DNA from: Rhizaria sp. SCN 62-66
Taxonomy: Eukaryota > Rhizaria, unplaced
Assembly: GCA_001724265.1 (NCBI GenBank)
Contig: MEDY01000066.1
Span: forward strand, 1-64,000
DNA length: 64,000 nucleotides
Direction: 5' to 3'
Made by a program: the position numbers and the translations under genes
Notes under the pieces: generated by a model
Seen by the model: only the letters and a program-made list of their open reading frames with translations
Databases searched by the model: none
What the model was told of the DNA's origin: nothing
In this document: piece after piece, positions 42,736-53,336 of the stretch
Layout of the letters: each line of letters starts with the position of its first letter
Numbering within the stretch: the first letter of the stretch is position 1

Positions 42736-45700
42736 TTAGTCATCAAAGTCGCTGAAGCTGCCGCTGCTAAAGCTCCCCGTGGCAAACCCGGTAACGTAGT
42801 CGTCGTCATCGTCGTCGACAGGCGTGCGCCACTCGCCGCCCACCCATTCGCGGTCGCCGGCCTCCGCCTCATTGGCCGCGCCCACGGCCGCACTCGCATG
42901 CGAACTCGCATTCACGGGCGCAGCGGCAGAGGCGGCGTCCACAGCGGTACGGCCGGCATCGGCAGTGACAGCAGCGTTGTTGCTGCTCAGGACAGCAGAG
43001 GCAGAGTCAACGGTGGCAGAAGTGAGTGAGCTTGCCACATTGCCGCCGCCGCTGAAGCCCTTGGCGGCGGCAGCGGTGGCGGCGTCGATGGCGCTTGAGG
43101 CAGCAGCCCCGGCGGCGACGGCGCCGGCAACGGCGCCAAGGCCAGGGACAGCAGCCGCAGCAGCAGCGGCGGGGGCGGGGGCAGCGACAACGGCAATAGG
43201 CGCAGCGGCGGCAGAGGCAGAGGCGAGTGTGACCGGCGCCGCGACGGCCGCCACGTAAGCCAGGCGTGCAAACAGCCCGCTGCCGACACCGCTGCCGCCG
43301 CCGCTGCTGACGTTGCCCCGGACCGCGGCGGTGGTGGAGTTGACTGCGCCGCTGACTGTGCCGAGTGCGTCAGCCAACATGTCCCGCAGACGCTTGTCGC
43401 CGAAACGGCCGTGCACGTAGCTAGTCGGGGCAGTCGCATGAGCATTGACATTCGCACTCGAGCTGGCGTTGTTGTTCCTCGATTGTTGTTGCTGCAGCTG
43501 TTGCTGAGAAACAAAGTTAGCACCCGCATTAGCGTTGTTGTTGCTGTTGTTGTCGAGAGAATTATTGATGTTGTTGATGTACGTGTTCAACGCGGGGTAG
43601 TCGCGTCTAAGGGCACTTACACGGGTAAGTACCTCTTTAGACGCCGGCAGCACCTTGCCCATGACACTGCTCACCGTGTCGTCCATCGACTTGCGCGCGT
43701 GAGTCATCGCTGCTGTATTATTGCGCACAGTCGCGCTCACGGTTGCGCTCACGGTCTCGGCCAGGGCTTTGGCGGCGGCGGTCACCGCGGTGGCGCCAAC
43801 GGTGGGGCTACCGGCAGCGGGATGGCCGTGCTGACTCTGGCTCTGAATCTGGCTCTGGCTCTGGTGAGCAGGGCTTGAGTGACTGTGGCCAGCAAAGTGA
43901 CCGTGAGCAGAGTGACCGTGAGCGTGGTGATTGAGCACATGGACAGAATGGCCAGGCGCAACATTGTGACTATGACCGTGATTATTACTCGCGTGCACAC
44001 TATTGTTCACGTTTGCAGCAACCATGGCGGGAATCGCCGTCGCCACCGCGTCCTCCCCCTTAGCCATCGCAGCCACGGCCTTGCCCTTTGCGTACAGCAC
44101 CCAGGTCCGGATCTTGGGCGGGCACGTCGCGGGGTAGCTACCCATATTCCCCGGGGCACTTAGACTGTGAGGGGCGTTCATGCTCGCACCAGCAGCTGCC
44201 GCAGCCGTGCCGTTATCAGGAGCGCTAACGCTGGCAGCGTTGCCGTGGGTGGCGTGGGTGACTGTGACCGCGTGAGAGGACAGCAAGCGCTCGGTAGCAG
44301 CGGCAACGGCGTCTGTGTCAACAGGATCGGCACGCGCAGTCGCAGAAGCAGCAGCGACAACAGAGGCGGCGCCGGCACGACTGCTATCGAAAACAGCAGC
44401 AGGAGCAGTGGTAGCCGACTGATGCTCCGTGTTGATGTAGCCGCAAGCACTGTTGCTCTCAGCGGTGGCAACGCCACTGTTTTGACTCACGACGACATCG
44501 CTGTTGCGCAGCACAAACGCATCGGTCACGCTTGCGCTCTCGTGGGCACTCCCATTCGCGCTGTCAGAGTGACCGTGGGCGTAGGCGTGGGCGTGGGCGC
44601 ACGCACCGTTGCCATGACTTGTGTTGTAGCCGGTGCCACTAACGACAGCCTTCGCAGCCTGTGTGGCTTGCACAGCGGCAGCACCAGCAGCACCAGAAGC
44701 AGCACCAGCAGCAGCAGCTGTCGTGGTGTTGTTGCGGGGACGGCGCCGCACGGCCGAGGCCGCCGTGAAGGCCAGCTTGGCTGTGGCAGCCGCAGCCGCC
44801 TTGGCGCGCGAGATCGGGCAGCACAGTGCGCCTGCGGCGGCGGCGGCGGCGCTGCGGCGGCGGGCCACCACGGCCGCCGCGGCGGAGGCGGCGGAGGCAG
44901 CGAAAGTGGCGTCACTGTAGCCAGCGCCAGAGCTAGACGTCGCAGAGTCAGATCTGAGAGACGCGTAAGTGGGGGGAAGTAAGGGGGTCGCGTTGCACAT
45001 GCCCGTGGCGTGGTAAGTGCAGTCGGGACTTACATTCGCGCCTGTGGGGTTATTGTAGTGACTGCTCGCATTCTTGGTGCGAGTGCAGCCGTTGTTGTTA
45101 TTGTTGCTGTTGTTGTTGTTGTTGTGACTCGTGTAGTGGTGGCGGTACTTGTCCTGGCCCCGGTCGAAGAAGGCGCCGATCGAGCCCCGGTGGCGGCTGT
45201 AGAAGGCGGCAAACGCGGCCGGCAGCGCGGCCCGGGCCTTGCTGCGGAGCTTGCTCAGCACGTGGGCAGATAGCGACAGCGACGCGTAGGGGTCGGCATC
45301 CGCGGCGGCGGCGACGGGAGAGTGACCGTGGGCAGCAGAGTGACTGTGGGCAGCAGTGACGACGGGGTGACTGTGGGTGATCGGGTGACTGTGAGACACC
45401 GCAGCAAGAGCAACATCACTCTGACTCTGACTCTGAATCTGACTGTGAGCGGACGAGTCAGTCTCATAAGCTGCTGCTGCAACAACAGCAGGAGCGCTCG
45501 GAGTATCAGCCGGAGCTTGCCGGGTGATACTCACACAGTCACTGTGGTGCCCAGTGCTCAGCTCGCTGCTCACGGTCACTTGTGCAGTGCTGTTGACAGA
45601 CTCGGGCGCACTCACAGCGACCGTGGGCAGAGCAGCGACCGTGGGCACAGTCGCGGTGACCGTGGGCAGGTGAGATGTGACTGTGGGCAGCACAGCAGCG

Positions 45701-47370
45701 TTGGTATTCCCGACACCAGCATCACTGACAACCGTGTTACCAGTGCTAGTCTCTGTGCCGCTGCCATTGCTGTCCGTATTGATGATGTTTTTGTTGATGT
45801 TATTGATCTCACTTGGTTGACTCTGGCTGTTGTAGCAGCCGCAGCGCTCCTTATCACACTTGCCGCCACTACGAGCCTGAGCCGGAGACTGCGACTGAGA
45901 CTGGCTCTGGCTCTGTGCTTGAGGCTGCGACTGGGACTGGGACTGCTGTCCATTCGCACCCGCACCCGCGATATTACTGTTACTGCCCGCGTTGCTGCTC
46001 TTAGCGAGCGCACTGGTGGGCGGCAGCGGCGACAGCAGACAGTACCCGCGCGGCCGCTCAGTAAGCTTGTCGTGCGGCAGCATCGCGGCCCACAGCCGCG
46101 GCACACTCACCCAGAACGAGGGGTACTTAAAGCGCGCCACGTCTAGCACAAGCACCGAGTCAGAGGCGGCGTGGTAGCCCGCCAGTGGTGACATATGGCC
46201 GTCGCCGGTCTGCCCCAGCGCCTTGCGCGAGAAGGACACGACGAGGGCCGCCTTGAGCCCGCCACGGGCAGGGTTACCGTGCGGCGCCGAGGCGAACGCA
46301 GGGTTGATCACGGCCGGGTTCGAGGCGACCTGGTGCAGCAGCGCGCGGAAGTGGTCGATCGAGGTCAGGTCGGCGCGGAAGTCCTGCGCAAGGACCCCGT
46401 GGCAGCGCGAGAGGGAGGAGAACTGGCGGAATGTCATCCCCTCGTCCCGGATCACCGACATCGGCGTGCAGCACTCGAGCATTTCCTCGGAGAACCAACG
46501 CCACGGCAGCTTCCAGTTGCGACCAGGGTCGACGCCGAGCGCGTTGAGACACATGGTGAGCGTCGTGATGGCGCAGTAAGCGGGCTCGGCCTGCGTGGTG
46601 AACTGCTCTGCGAGCGGGAAGTAGCACTCCATGGTGCCGTCTGCAAGCGCCTCGGTAAAGAGCCGCCGGCCCTGTGGTGAGTTGAACGGGATCAGGTCCG
46701 CGGGCAGGTCGCGGCGGTAGAAGGACCAGTCAGCGGGCGGCTGCCATTGCGGGCTTGCGGCCAGCCCGCAGCCGCTGGCAGTCACCGGCGTCGCCGTCCC
46801 GCCCGCGCACGCGCGCGCAAGGTGCGACGAGACGGCGCGGGGCGCGCGCGGCGTGCTCGCGCGCGTGGGGGACGCAAGAACGCCAGGACTGGTGCTAGAG
46901 CTGACGCTGTGTGAGCTGACGCTGACGAGGGGCACGGAGGGCATAGAAGCAGAGGCCGAAGACGCCTGGGCAGGTGATGCGGGCGAAACTGTCGTCGTGG
47001 CTGAGACTGGGGGGGCTGCTGAGGCAGTCGCAGAGGAAACGGAAACAATCGCTGACGGGGATTCAGTTGTTGTTGCTGTTGTGAGATTGGTATTGGAGCT
47101 GTTACTGGGAGCTGATGAGCAAAACGCAGCACAGGGGGCGCTCGCCACCGCGGCCGTTGCGAGGTTCGTGTTGTTGTGCGCACTGTTGATACTTCCACTG
47201 TGCAGAGAGCGGAGGCGCAGCGCGACCTGTGCCGCATGCTGGAGCTGTTGCAGCTGCTGCAACTGCTGCTGGTGCTCCATTGCGAGCTCCCTCAGCAGCT
47301 GCTGCGTGTGGGGCGCCGAGGCGGCCGTGTTTAAGACTCGGGAGGCAGATCGGTGACAACGTGCCAGCAT
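42736..47370 (-). CDS. PCS1: Phytochelatin synthase with ~1,000-residue low-complexity tail
   Basis: Single exon, 1,544 residues, stop TAA. The enzyme condenses glutathione into phytochelatins, which chelate Cd and other metals. The papain-like N-terminal catalytic domain (~215-440) holds the triad C266 (EPAYCAITTLTMCLNAL), H392 (GDGHMSPLAGYHA) and D410 (VLDVARFKYPSFW). The His-Asp spacing of 18 equals that of the Arabidopsis enzyme, and DPGRNWKLPWRWFSEEMLEC is very close to the plant sequence. A Gln-rich leader of ~210 residues precedes it. After ~450 the protein is Ala/Ser/Asn/Gln-rich with a Cys cluster (CDKERCGCYN) and many AHGHS/SHSH repeats, ending in SFSDFDD. The usual Cys-rich sensor domain is not recognisable. 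The His repeats may bind metal, but the same DNA motif is read in other frames elsewhere. Confidence 0.93.
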   Translation of the reverse strand: MLARCHRSASRVLNTAASAPHTQQLLRELAMEHQQQLQQLQQLQHAAQVALRLRSLHSGSINSAHNNTNLATAAVASAPCAAFCSSAPSNSSNTNLTTATTTESPSAIVSVSSATASAAPPVSATTTVSPASPAQASSASASMPSVPLVSVSSHSVSSSTSPGVLASPTRASTPRAPRAVSSHLARACAGGTATPVTASGCGLAASPQWQPPADWSFYRRDLPADLIPFNSPQGRRLFTEALADGTMECYFPLAEQFTTQAEPAYCAITTLTMCLNALGVDPGRNWKLPWRWFSEEMLECCTPMSVIRDEGMTFRQFSSLSRCHGVLAQDFRADLTSIDHFRALLHQVASNPAVINPAFASAPHGNPARGGLKAALVVSFSRKALGQTGDGHMSPLAGYHAASDSVLVLDVARFKYPSFWVSVPRLWAAMLPHDKLTERPRGYCLLSPLPPTSALAKSSNAGSNSNIAGAGANGQQSQSQSQPQAQSQSQSQSQSPAQARSGGKCDKERCGCYNSQSQPSEINNINKNIINTDSNGSGTETSTGNTVVSDAGVGNTNAAVLPTVTSHLPTVTATVPTVAALPTVAVSAPESVNSTAQVTVSSELSTGHHSDCVSITRQAPADTPSAPAVVAAAAYETDSSAHSQIQSQSQSDVALAAVSHSHPITHSHPVVTAAHSHSAAHGHSPVAAAADADPYASLSLSAHVLSKLRSKARAALPAAFAAFYSRHRGSIGAFFDRGQDKYRHHYTSHNNNNNSNNNNNGCTRTKNASSHYNNPTGANVSPDCTYHATGMCNATPLLPPTYASLRSDSATSSSGAGYSDATFAASAASAAAAVVARRRSAAAAAAGALCCPISRAKAAAAATAKLAFTAASAVRRRPRNNTTTAAAAGAASGAAGAAAVQATQAAKAVVSGTGYNTSHGNGACAHAHAYAHGHSDSANGSAHESASVTDAFVLRNSDVVVSQNSGVATAESNSACGYINTEHQSATTAPAAVFDSSRAGAASVVAAASATARADPVDTDAVAAATERLLSSHAVTVTHATHGNAASVSAPDNGTAAAAAGASMNAPHSLSAPGNMGSYPATCPPKIRTWVLYAKGKAVAAMAKGEDAVATAIPAMVAANVNNSVHASNNHGHSHNVAPGHSVHVLNHHAHGHSAHGHFAGHSHSSPAHQSQSQIQSQSQHGHPAAGSPTVGATAVTAAAKALAETVSATVSATVRNNTAAMTHARKSMDDTVSSVMGKVLPASKEVLTRVSALRRDYPALNTYINNINNSLDNNSNNNANAGANFVSQQQLQQQQSRNNNASSSANVNAHATAPTSYVHGRFGDKRLRDMLADALGTVSGAVNSTTAAVRGNVSSGGGSGVGSGLFARLAYVAAVAAPVTLASASAAAAPIAVVAAPAPAAAAAAAVPGLGAVAGAVAAGAAASSAIDAATAAAAKGFSGGGNVASSLTSATVDSASAVLSSNNAAVTADAGRTAVDAASAAAPVNASSHASAAVGAANEAEAGDREWVGGEWRTPVDDDDDDYVTGFATGSFSSGSFSDFDD
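43877..43936. repeat. Dispersed 16-mer motif cluster (read as AHGHS)
   Basis: Three tandem-like copies of AGTGACYGTGRGC (43877-43926) inside the phytochelatin synthase tail, read on the coding strand as Ala-His-Gly-His-Ser type repeats. Confidence 0.75.
45318..45395. repeat. Dispersed 16-mer motif cluster (read as SHSHP/AHGHS)
   Basis: Four or five copies of GTGACYGTGRG spaced by about 15-20 bases. On the coding strand they give His-rich sequence. Confidence 0.75.
45565..45580. repeat. Inverted copy of the dispersed 16-mer (read as VTVSS)
   Basis: GCTGCTCACGGTCACT here runs opposite to the neighbouring copies, so the coding strand reads Val-Thr-Val-Ser-Ser. Confidence 0.75.
45616..45692. 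repeat. Dispersed 16-mer motif cluster (read as PTVT/PTVA)
   Basis: Four copies of GACYGTGGGCA in the same gene and orientation as the cluster at 45318, but in a different reading frame, giving Pro-Thr-Val-Thr/Ala repeats. Confidence 0.75.
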
Positions 47371-48176
47371 TATCTGCGCGAAATAGACGTCAAGAAAAGA
47401 AAAAGTGGGGAAATTGGGGGTTAGGGGGGACGTAAGAGGGCAAGCGGGTGGGAGAGCAAAGTCCGAGGAGGGCCTAACGGAGTCTCGCGAAGAGACCTTG
47501 AAACCACAGGCGGACAGACAATTTGTTCCTCTATACTTGTATTATAAAGGATAAACGCGTGACTCATTAGGTTTAATTCGGGATCGCAAACTAAATCGCT
47601 ATTCTGCGAACGGAAGTCCACTTCTAGCCCGATTTTTGAAACGCGTCGGACTCTGGCAGACCGGCGTGGAACCAGCCACGGCCGACACAGCGCTCCACAC
47701 GAAACCGCTATTTCAAGATATAGCAAGAAAGTGATCAGTCATGACAGCGTAACGAGCGGGAATGTTGAGAAAATACAAATTCTTATCTTTATAGCATACA
47801 CTGAACTAATTCTCCGATTATCTTTGTGTTTGTTTTCGGACGCCGAGATTACACGTCCCTCGTCCTGCTCAGCAACACGCGGACACGATACACTGCAAAC
47901 CAGCATGCGACTGCGACTCAGAGCGCCAGCTGTTGCGCTAGCCCTCACAACCAGCAGCCGCGTGGTAGGTGTGCGTGGCGTGCCATGCTGTTGTTGTGTT
48001 GTCGCTTTAGCTCGTCATATAACAGCTAGTATCAGCGTCAAATCGAGTCATTCGTCCAATCTCTCAGTTCGCCAGGACGGATGGTTATATAAGCTCCGGC
48101 AGTCACATTTCACTCGCGCTCCTGAATCAACGCACAAAAACGCGTTATATATGTCGTGAATCAAACAAAACGCGCT
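47371..48176. other. Spacer between prefoldin 1 and phytochelatin synthase
   Basis: About 800 bases with no exon-like sequence. It contains the phytochelatin synthase promoter region (minus strand). No repeat or RNA gene recognised. Confidence 0.5.
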
Positions 48177-48707
48177 TTACGCAGCCTTCTTGGAGAGCTC
48201 AGCAAGCTCGCGGACGTTCTTGTCCGCCTCCTGAAAAACACGCAGAGACACACAAAACGCGGAATAAAAGGCACAAGATGTGAGTGCATAAAAATTAAAC
48301 CAAAGCGATAATATACAAAGCAGAGTATGGTATAATGACAGTAAAATTAATATCTCTTAGAGAGCATTAAGGTGCTCAAATGTTGCATTTAGTATGCGTA
48401 CCTGGAAGCGCTTCTGGTGGACCTCGACGGCCTTCTCGAGCTTGGCCATCTCGGCCGTGTTGGTCTCGATGATGCCCTTGATCTCGGAGCGAATCTCCGG
48501 CAGCGAGTCCTGCAGAAAGAGGCGGCCGACAGAGCGGTACACCGTGGCCTCCTCGGGGAGGTCCTGGAGGTCGGCCAGAGTGAGCTCGGAGCGGCGCTTG
48601 ATCGTCGTCGCCTGCATGAACTGGTTCTTGGTCAGGAAGAGCGTGCGCTCGGAGGCCTGGCGCAGCTGGAAGGCCTTCATCAGCTCCTCGTTCGTCACGG
48701 CGGACAT
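48177..48707 (-). CDS. PFDN1: Prefoldin subunit 1
   Basis: Exons 48707-48402 and 48230-48177 join in frame (donor GTACGC, acceptor TTTCAG) to 119 residues, stop TAA. Prefoldin delivers nascent actin and tubulin to the CCT chaperonin; subunit 1 is a beta-type subunit. The length and two long helices around a beta hairpin (LADLQDLPEEATVYRSVGRLFL) match the family. The typical GR.F......I pattern is present. The last exon is 54 bases. Confidence 0.92.
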
Positions 48708-49139
48708 GAGCGGCGGCGGGGTCTAAGGGACGGGGCGGCGGGTTGCGAGCAGGACAGGGAGGAAGAGAGGGCGTGTGTGAGAGATTGGGCCGTTGTACTA
48801 GGGGCACATGGGAAAGGATCAGGAATAGTACGAAAACAAAATGGACAATGCGGATAATATGAAAAGAGTCTATGCATATCCATCATCTGGTTATTTTGCT
48901 TATCAACGGTCGCTTTGGAGCACCAGAGCATGCGCCAGTTTGAATAACTGCTCGGCAAACTCAAGCCGCCAGTCAAGCTGGCTCGCGTTCGATCGTGCGG
49001 CCAGTCGGTTGACCGAGACACCGAGTCACCACTAACGGACCGAAGGCGGATCTGGGACTGACCAGGGATTCTTGATGTGTGCATTTGGCCTTGATAAGTC
49101 CATTTTTTCGCTCTGTTTCTTTGATAATCGCGTGCAAGG
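48708..49139. promoter_or_regulatory. Divergent intergenic region between prefoldin 1 and M3 peptidase
   Basis: 432 bases between divergent start codons, the shortest head-to-head gap in the window and a likely bidirectional promoter. No specific element recognised. Confidence 0.5.
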
Positions 49140-52100
49140 ATGATTCGTCGCATTGGTTTTAGTGTTAGCAAAGGCGCGCGTTGTGTTTCTGCGGCGACTG
49201 CGAACGTGGGGCAAATGACCTCGTCGATGGCCGCATCATCCGCCGCCCTCGCCGCGCCCGCCGCTATGGCCGCGGGCAGTCTTGTGTGCAACCGTGCTTC
49301 TTGCAATGTTGCGGTGCAGGGCGGTCGCAGCTATGCGTCACTCGCTTCCCGTGCCAATGTGCCTCTGTTTGCTGCCTCTGCGACGGTGACGTCTCTTCGC
49401 AGCAACAAGGTGCATATCAAGAGTACAGCGAATGCTCTCACGAGTGTGACGAAGCAGCCCTTTAGCACGTCTCTGTTTAGTCTGGCTTCCCTGCTCAACA
49501 ATAGTGTGAGCATTAGCAATAACAGTAGCAGCGCCAGCAACGTTGTTGCTCGTGCGTATGTATGTTTCTCCTCCCCTACATCACTCGCGTTCTCTCATTC
49601 CTCTCTGTCGTTGTCTGTCTCTTCTCTTTCTCTCCTTCTCTCTCGTTGCTCTTTCACTGTCGCAATCTGAAATATATACTAATATCTTAACAAAGTCTCA
49701 CTTAAGCCCAAAATTCCCTCGTTTTCCCCCTCGCTTCTCTCCACCGCCCTTGTCGTCGTCCTCCTCGCTCTCTCGCTCCACTACCTTCTTCCCTCTCTTA
49801 CCGACAACAACGCAACCGTTCTCTTCACCACTGCGAACGCCACCGTCACCGCTACACAACCCTCACTTACGCCGCAATTACTGCTGCAACATCGACAGAT
49901 GTCTACCGACGCTGCTACCGCTGCCGCCGCCGAGCCCGTCCCCGTCTCCGTGGCGCCCTTCCGCGAGTGGCTGCTCTCCACGCTGCCCGCCACGGCCACG
50001 GCCGCGCTCTCGGCCGAGCGCCGCGCGGCGCTGCTGGACGCGGCCGTGACGCCGCTGCCCGAGCTCTACGACGCCTGCCTGGCGCTGCAGGGGAGCGAAT
50101 CCGCGGTTGCGACAGCGCCCAACGCGCTGCGGTGGGACGTGCCCGCCGATGTGATGGAGTCGCTCGGCGCCAACATCATCGCCGCCAACAAGGCCACTCT
50201 CGACAAGGTACGCGTCAGTTGGGATCAATGCAAGCGCAGCAGTACTGTGCCTCATTGGGAACTACAATCGTTTCGTATTTGGTGCCCAGGATTGATGTAT
50301 AAGCGTGTTTAGTTTTAATACCACTAGAATTATTGTGCGTTTTGTCTATAATTACTTAAATTATTGTGCTAAACGCACATACTCACACTCTACATCCCTT
50401 TTTCTTGACTTGTCACTTCCCCTCCCTAGATCGCCGCGCTGCCCGCCGGCTCCCACACCTTCGCCAACACTCTCGGTGCCATCGCGGACGTGGACCGCCG
50501 CACGCAGGCGCTGTCGTCCTCGCTCTCCTTCATCGCTGAGGTCTCGACCGAGAAGGCCGCTCGCGACGCCGCCAACGCCGCCCAAGAGGCTATCCAGGCC
50601 TACGGCGTCGACGCGTCGGCGCGCGTGGACGTCTATGCCTCGGTGGCCGCCTTCAGCAAGACTGCGGAGGCGGCCGCGCTGACCGGCGAGCACAAGCGTC
50701 TGCTGGAGCACACGATGCGCGACTACATTCGCGACGGCATGGCGCTCAACGACGCGGACCGCGAGAAGCTGGTCGAGATCAAGAAGCGCATGTCGTCGAT
50801 CGCCATCAACTTCCACAAGAACGTCGCTGAGGAGGACACCAAGTTCGTCTTCACGCGCGCGCAGCTCAAGGGGCTGAGCGAAGCGCAGCTGGGCAACCTC
50901 AAGAAGGCCACTGCGGAGGATGAGGCCGTCGCCATCAACACCAAGGACAGCAAGGCTACCGAGGCCAGTCCCGAGACTGCTGCCGAGGACAAGTTCGTGG
51001 TGACTCTCAAGACGCCCGACTACATCCCTGTGATGGAGTACTGCAGCGTGATTGCCACGCGCGCCGCGCTGGAGAAGGCCTACAACTCGCGCTGCATCGC
51101 GGCCAACACGCCCATCATCGAGGAGCTCGTGTCCCTCCGCGCCAAGCAGGCCAAGCTGCTGGGCTTCGAGAACCACGCGGCGTACATTCTCGACGTGCGC
51201 ATGGCCAAGACGCCCGCGGCCGTGGGGACCTTCCTGACCTCGCTCAACACCAAGCTGGGCCCGTTGTACGCCAAGGAGCAGGCTGCCCTGCTCGCGCTTA
51301 AGCAGGAAGAGGTCCAGAAGGGCCTGTCCGCCGCCGAGGACGACGTTAAGGCCAACTTCGCGGCCGCTGACGTCAGCAAGCTGAACCCGTTCGACCGCGC
51401 GTACTACTCGCGCATCTACGAGGAGCGCGAGTTTAACGTCGACCACGAGAAGCTCAAGGAGTTTTTCCCGCTCGAGCACGTCACGCAGGCCATGTTCGGC
51501 ATCTACGAACGCATCTTTTCGATTAAAATCGTCAAGTCCTCCGCCCCCACCTGGCATGAGTCCGTGTCCTTCTACAAGGTCTTCGAGGCCGCGGCCGACG
51601 CGCCCGCGGGCGAGCAGGGCAAGGAGCTGGGCCAGTTCTACATGGACCTGCACCCGCGCCAGGGCAAGTACTCGCACGCCGCCGTCTTCACGCTCCTCTG
51701 CCCCTGCGAGCTTGCCGACGGGTACGTGTCTTAGAATATGGATATATCTCAACCAAATATTTATCGAACTGCTTAATTCTTAGACATAATATTTAAAATG
51801 TGTATAATATTCCGCATGTTTATTTTTTTGTGAAGACTCTCACATATCCGTATTTTTCATTATTTTTGTTTCTCTTCTGCTCCTTTAGCTCCCGCGCCCT
51901 CCCCGCGGCCGGCCTGGTGTGCAACTTCCCCGCCGCGACGGCCGACACGCCCGCGCTGCTGCCGCACAAGGACGTGGTGACGTACCTGCACGAGTTCGGC
52001 CACGCCATCCACCTGCTGCTGGGCAAGCCGAAGCTGCAGCGCTTCGAGGGACTCAACATTGAGCGCGACGCCGTCGAGGCGCCCTCGCAGCTGCTCGAGA

Positions 52101-52774
52101 ACTGGGCCTATAACGCCGACTCGCTGGCGCTGCTTCAGAAGCACTACCAGGACGCCGAGCGCAAGCTGCCGCAGAGCGACGTCGAGGCGCTGATCAAGTC
52201 CGAGATCGCGCTGGCGGGCGCCTTCAACAAGCGTCAGCTCGTCTTCGGTATGCTGGACCAGCGCATGCACACGCGCGATGAGGTCAACACGGCCGACCTT
52301 TACCGCGAGGTCATGCTCGAGGTCATGGGCTTTGAGCCCACGCCCGGCACTAACATGGTCGCGTCCTTCGGCCACCTCGCCGGCGGCTACGATGCGCAGT
52401 ACTACGGCTACCTCTGGTCCGAGGTCTACGCCGCTGACATGTTCCACTCGCGGTACGTCTTTCAGTGAATGTATTCGTACTTATGTGCATAACGACCCCA
52501 CTGTCTGCTTCATACTACATGCTTAAATTTTTATTCGTTTTGCCAACGACTATGTTCTCAACTCTCACTTTATTGCTTTGCTTTTTGTTGCTTTTGTATT
52601 TTTCACTCTCATCACAGCTTCGCTAAGGAGGGCGTGCTGAACCCCTCTGTGGGCCTTGCATACCGCCGTAAGATCCTCGAGAAGGGCTGCACTGAGGACG
52701 CCGCTGTGCTGCTCAAGGACTTCCTCGGCCGCGAGCCCAGCGACGACGCGTTCCTCAAGTCCAAGGGCCTCTAA
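49140..52774 (+). CDS. M3 metallo-oligopeptidase (thimet oligopeptidase/neurolysin type) with mitochondrial presequence exon
   Basis: Exons 49140-49559, 49899-50207, 50430-51721, 51889-52452 and 52618-52774 join in frame to 913 residues, stop TAA. Exon 1 encodes a 140-residue Arg/Ser/Ala-rich leader (MIRRIGFSVSKGARCVSAAT) with no acidic residues near its start, typical of a matrix presequence. Exon 2 begins exactly at an ATG (MSTDAATAAAAEPVP), so initiation there would give a 773-residue cytosolic form. The peptidase core has FYMDLHPRQGKYSHAAVFTL, the zinc motif HEFGH (H568 of the short form) and the third ligand region ERDAVEAPSQLLENW. The family cleaves short peptides, including spent presequences. 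Joining exon 1 to exon 2 uses the second of two overlapping GTATGT sites to stay in frame. Confidence 0.9.
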
Positions 52775-53336
52775 GCGAGATCTAAGTAACGTGTACTTCG
52801 TTGTCGTACAACCTGTGCGGATGGTGGATTGATGGTAACTATGCGTTGTTGACTAGTGCAGTCTTGAGGTTTTTTATGTTTAATCAAGGAAAATACGATG
52901 TTTATAATCAGAAATGCAATACAAAAGCAAATACAAAAGCAAACAATGTCTACCTTGCATTATCGAGATGTAGTCCTGTTGCGTAACTGATGTGCGTGTT
53001 TACGTTTGTCTTTGTATTCGCGTCGCTTTTTGTGCGATCACTTGTTTGCTACATTAAATACTGATTATAATATCGTTATTCTTCCACACTAATACGTCCC
53101 AGAACAAAAACAAGAACAAAGGTGAACGAATAGGAACTTGATCTTGTTTGCCGCTCTTGATAATGTGCGTTGGAATTAATATGATTACTTTTTTCTCTCT
53201 AAATAAACCAAAAACGTGTTGTTTCTCCGTTTTTTCACTGCGTCAAACGCAAGTACAACACTTGCGCCCTGTACCAGTGTAAGCATCACTGTTATTATGC
53301 GATATGTTACGTTAGACGTTAGTCTTAATGGCGTGC
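52775..53336. other. Convergent spacer (M3 peptidase / DUF4460 gene)
   Basis: AT-rich sequence between two stop codons. A small direct repeat (ATACAAAAGCAA twice) is near 52918-52941. No coding signal. Confidence 0.5.

Noticed and set aside
48940-49025. Possible tRNA-like segment with GCGTTCGATCG
   Set aside because: No acceptor stem or anticodon arm could be folded around it.
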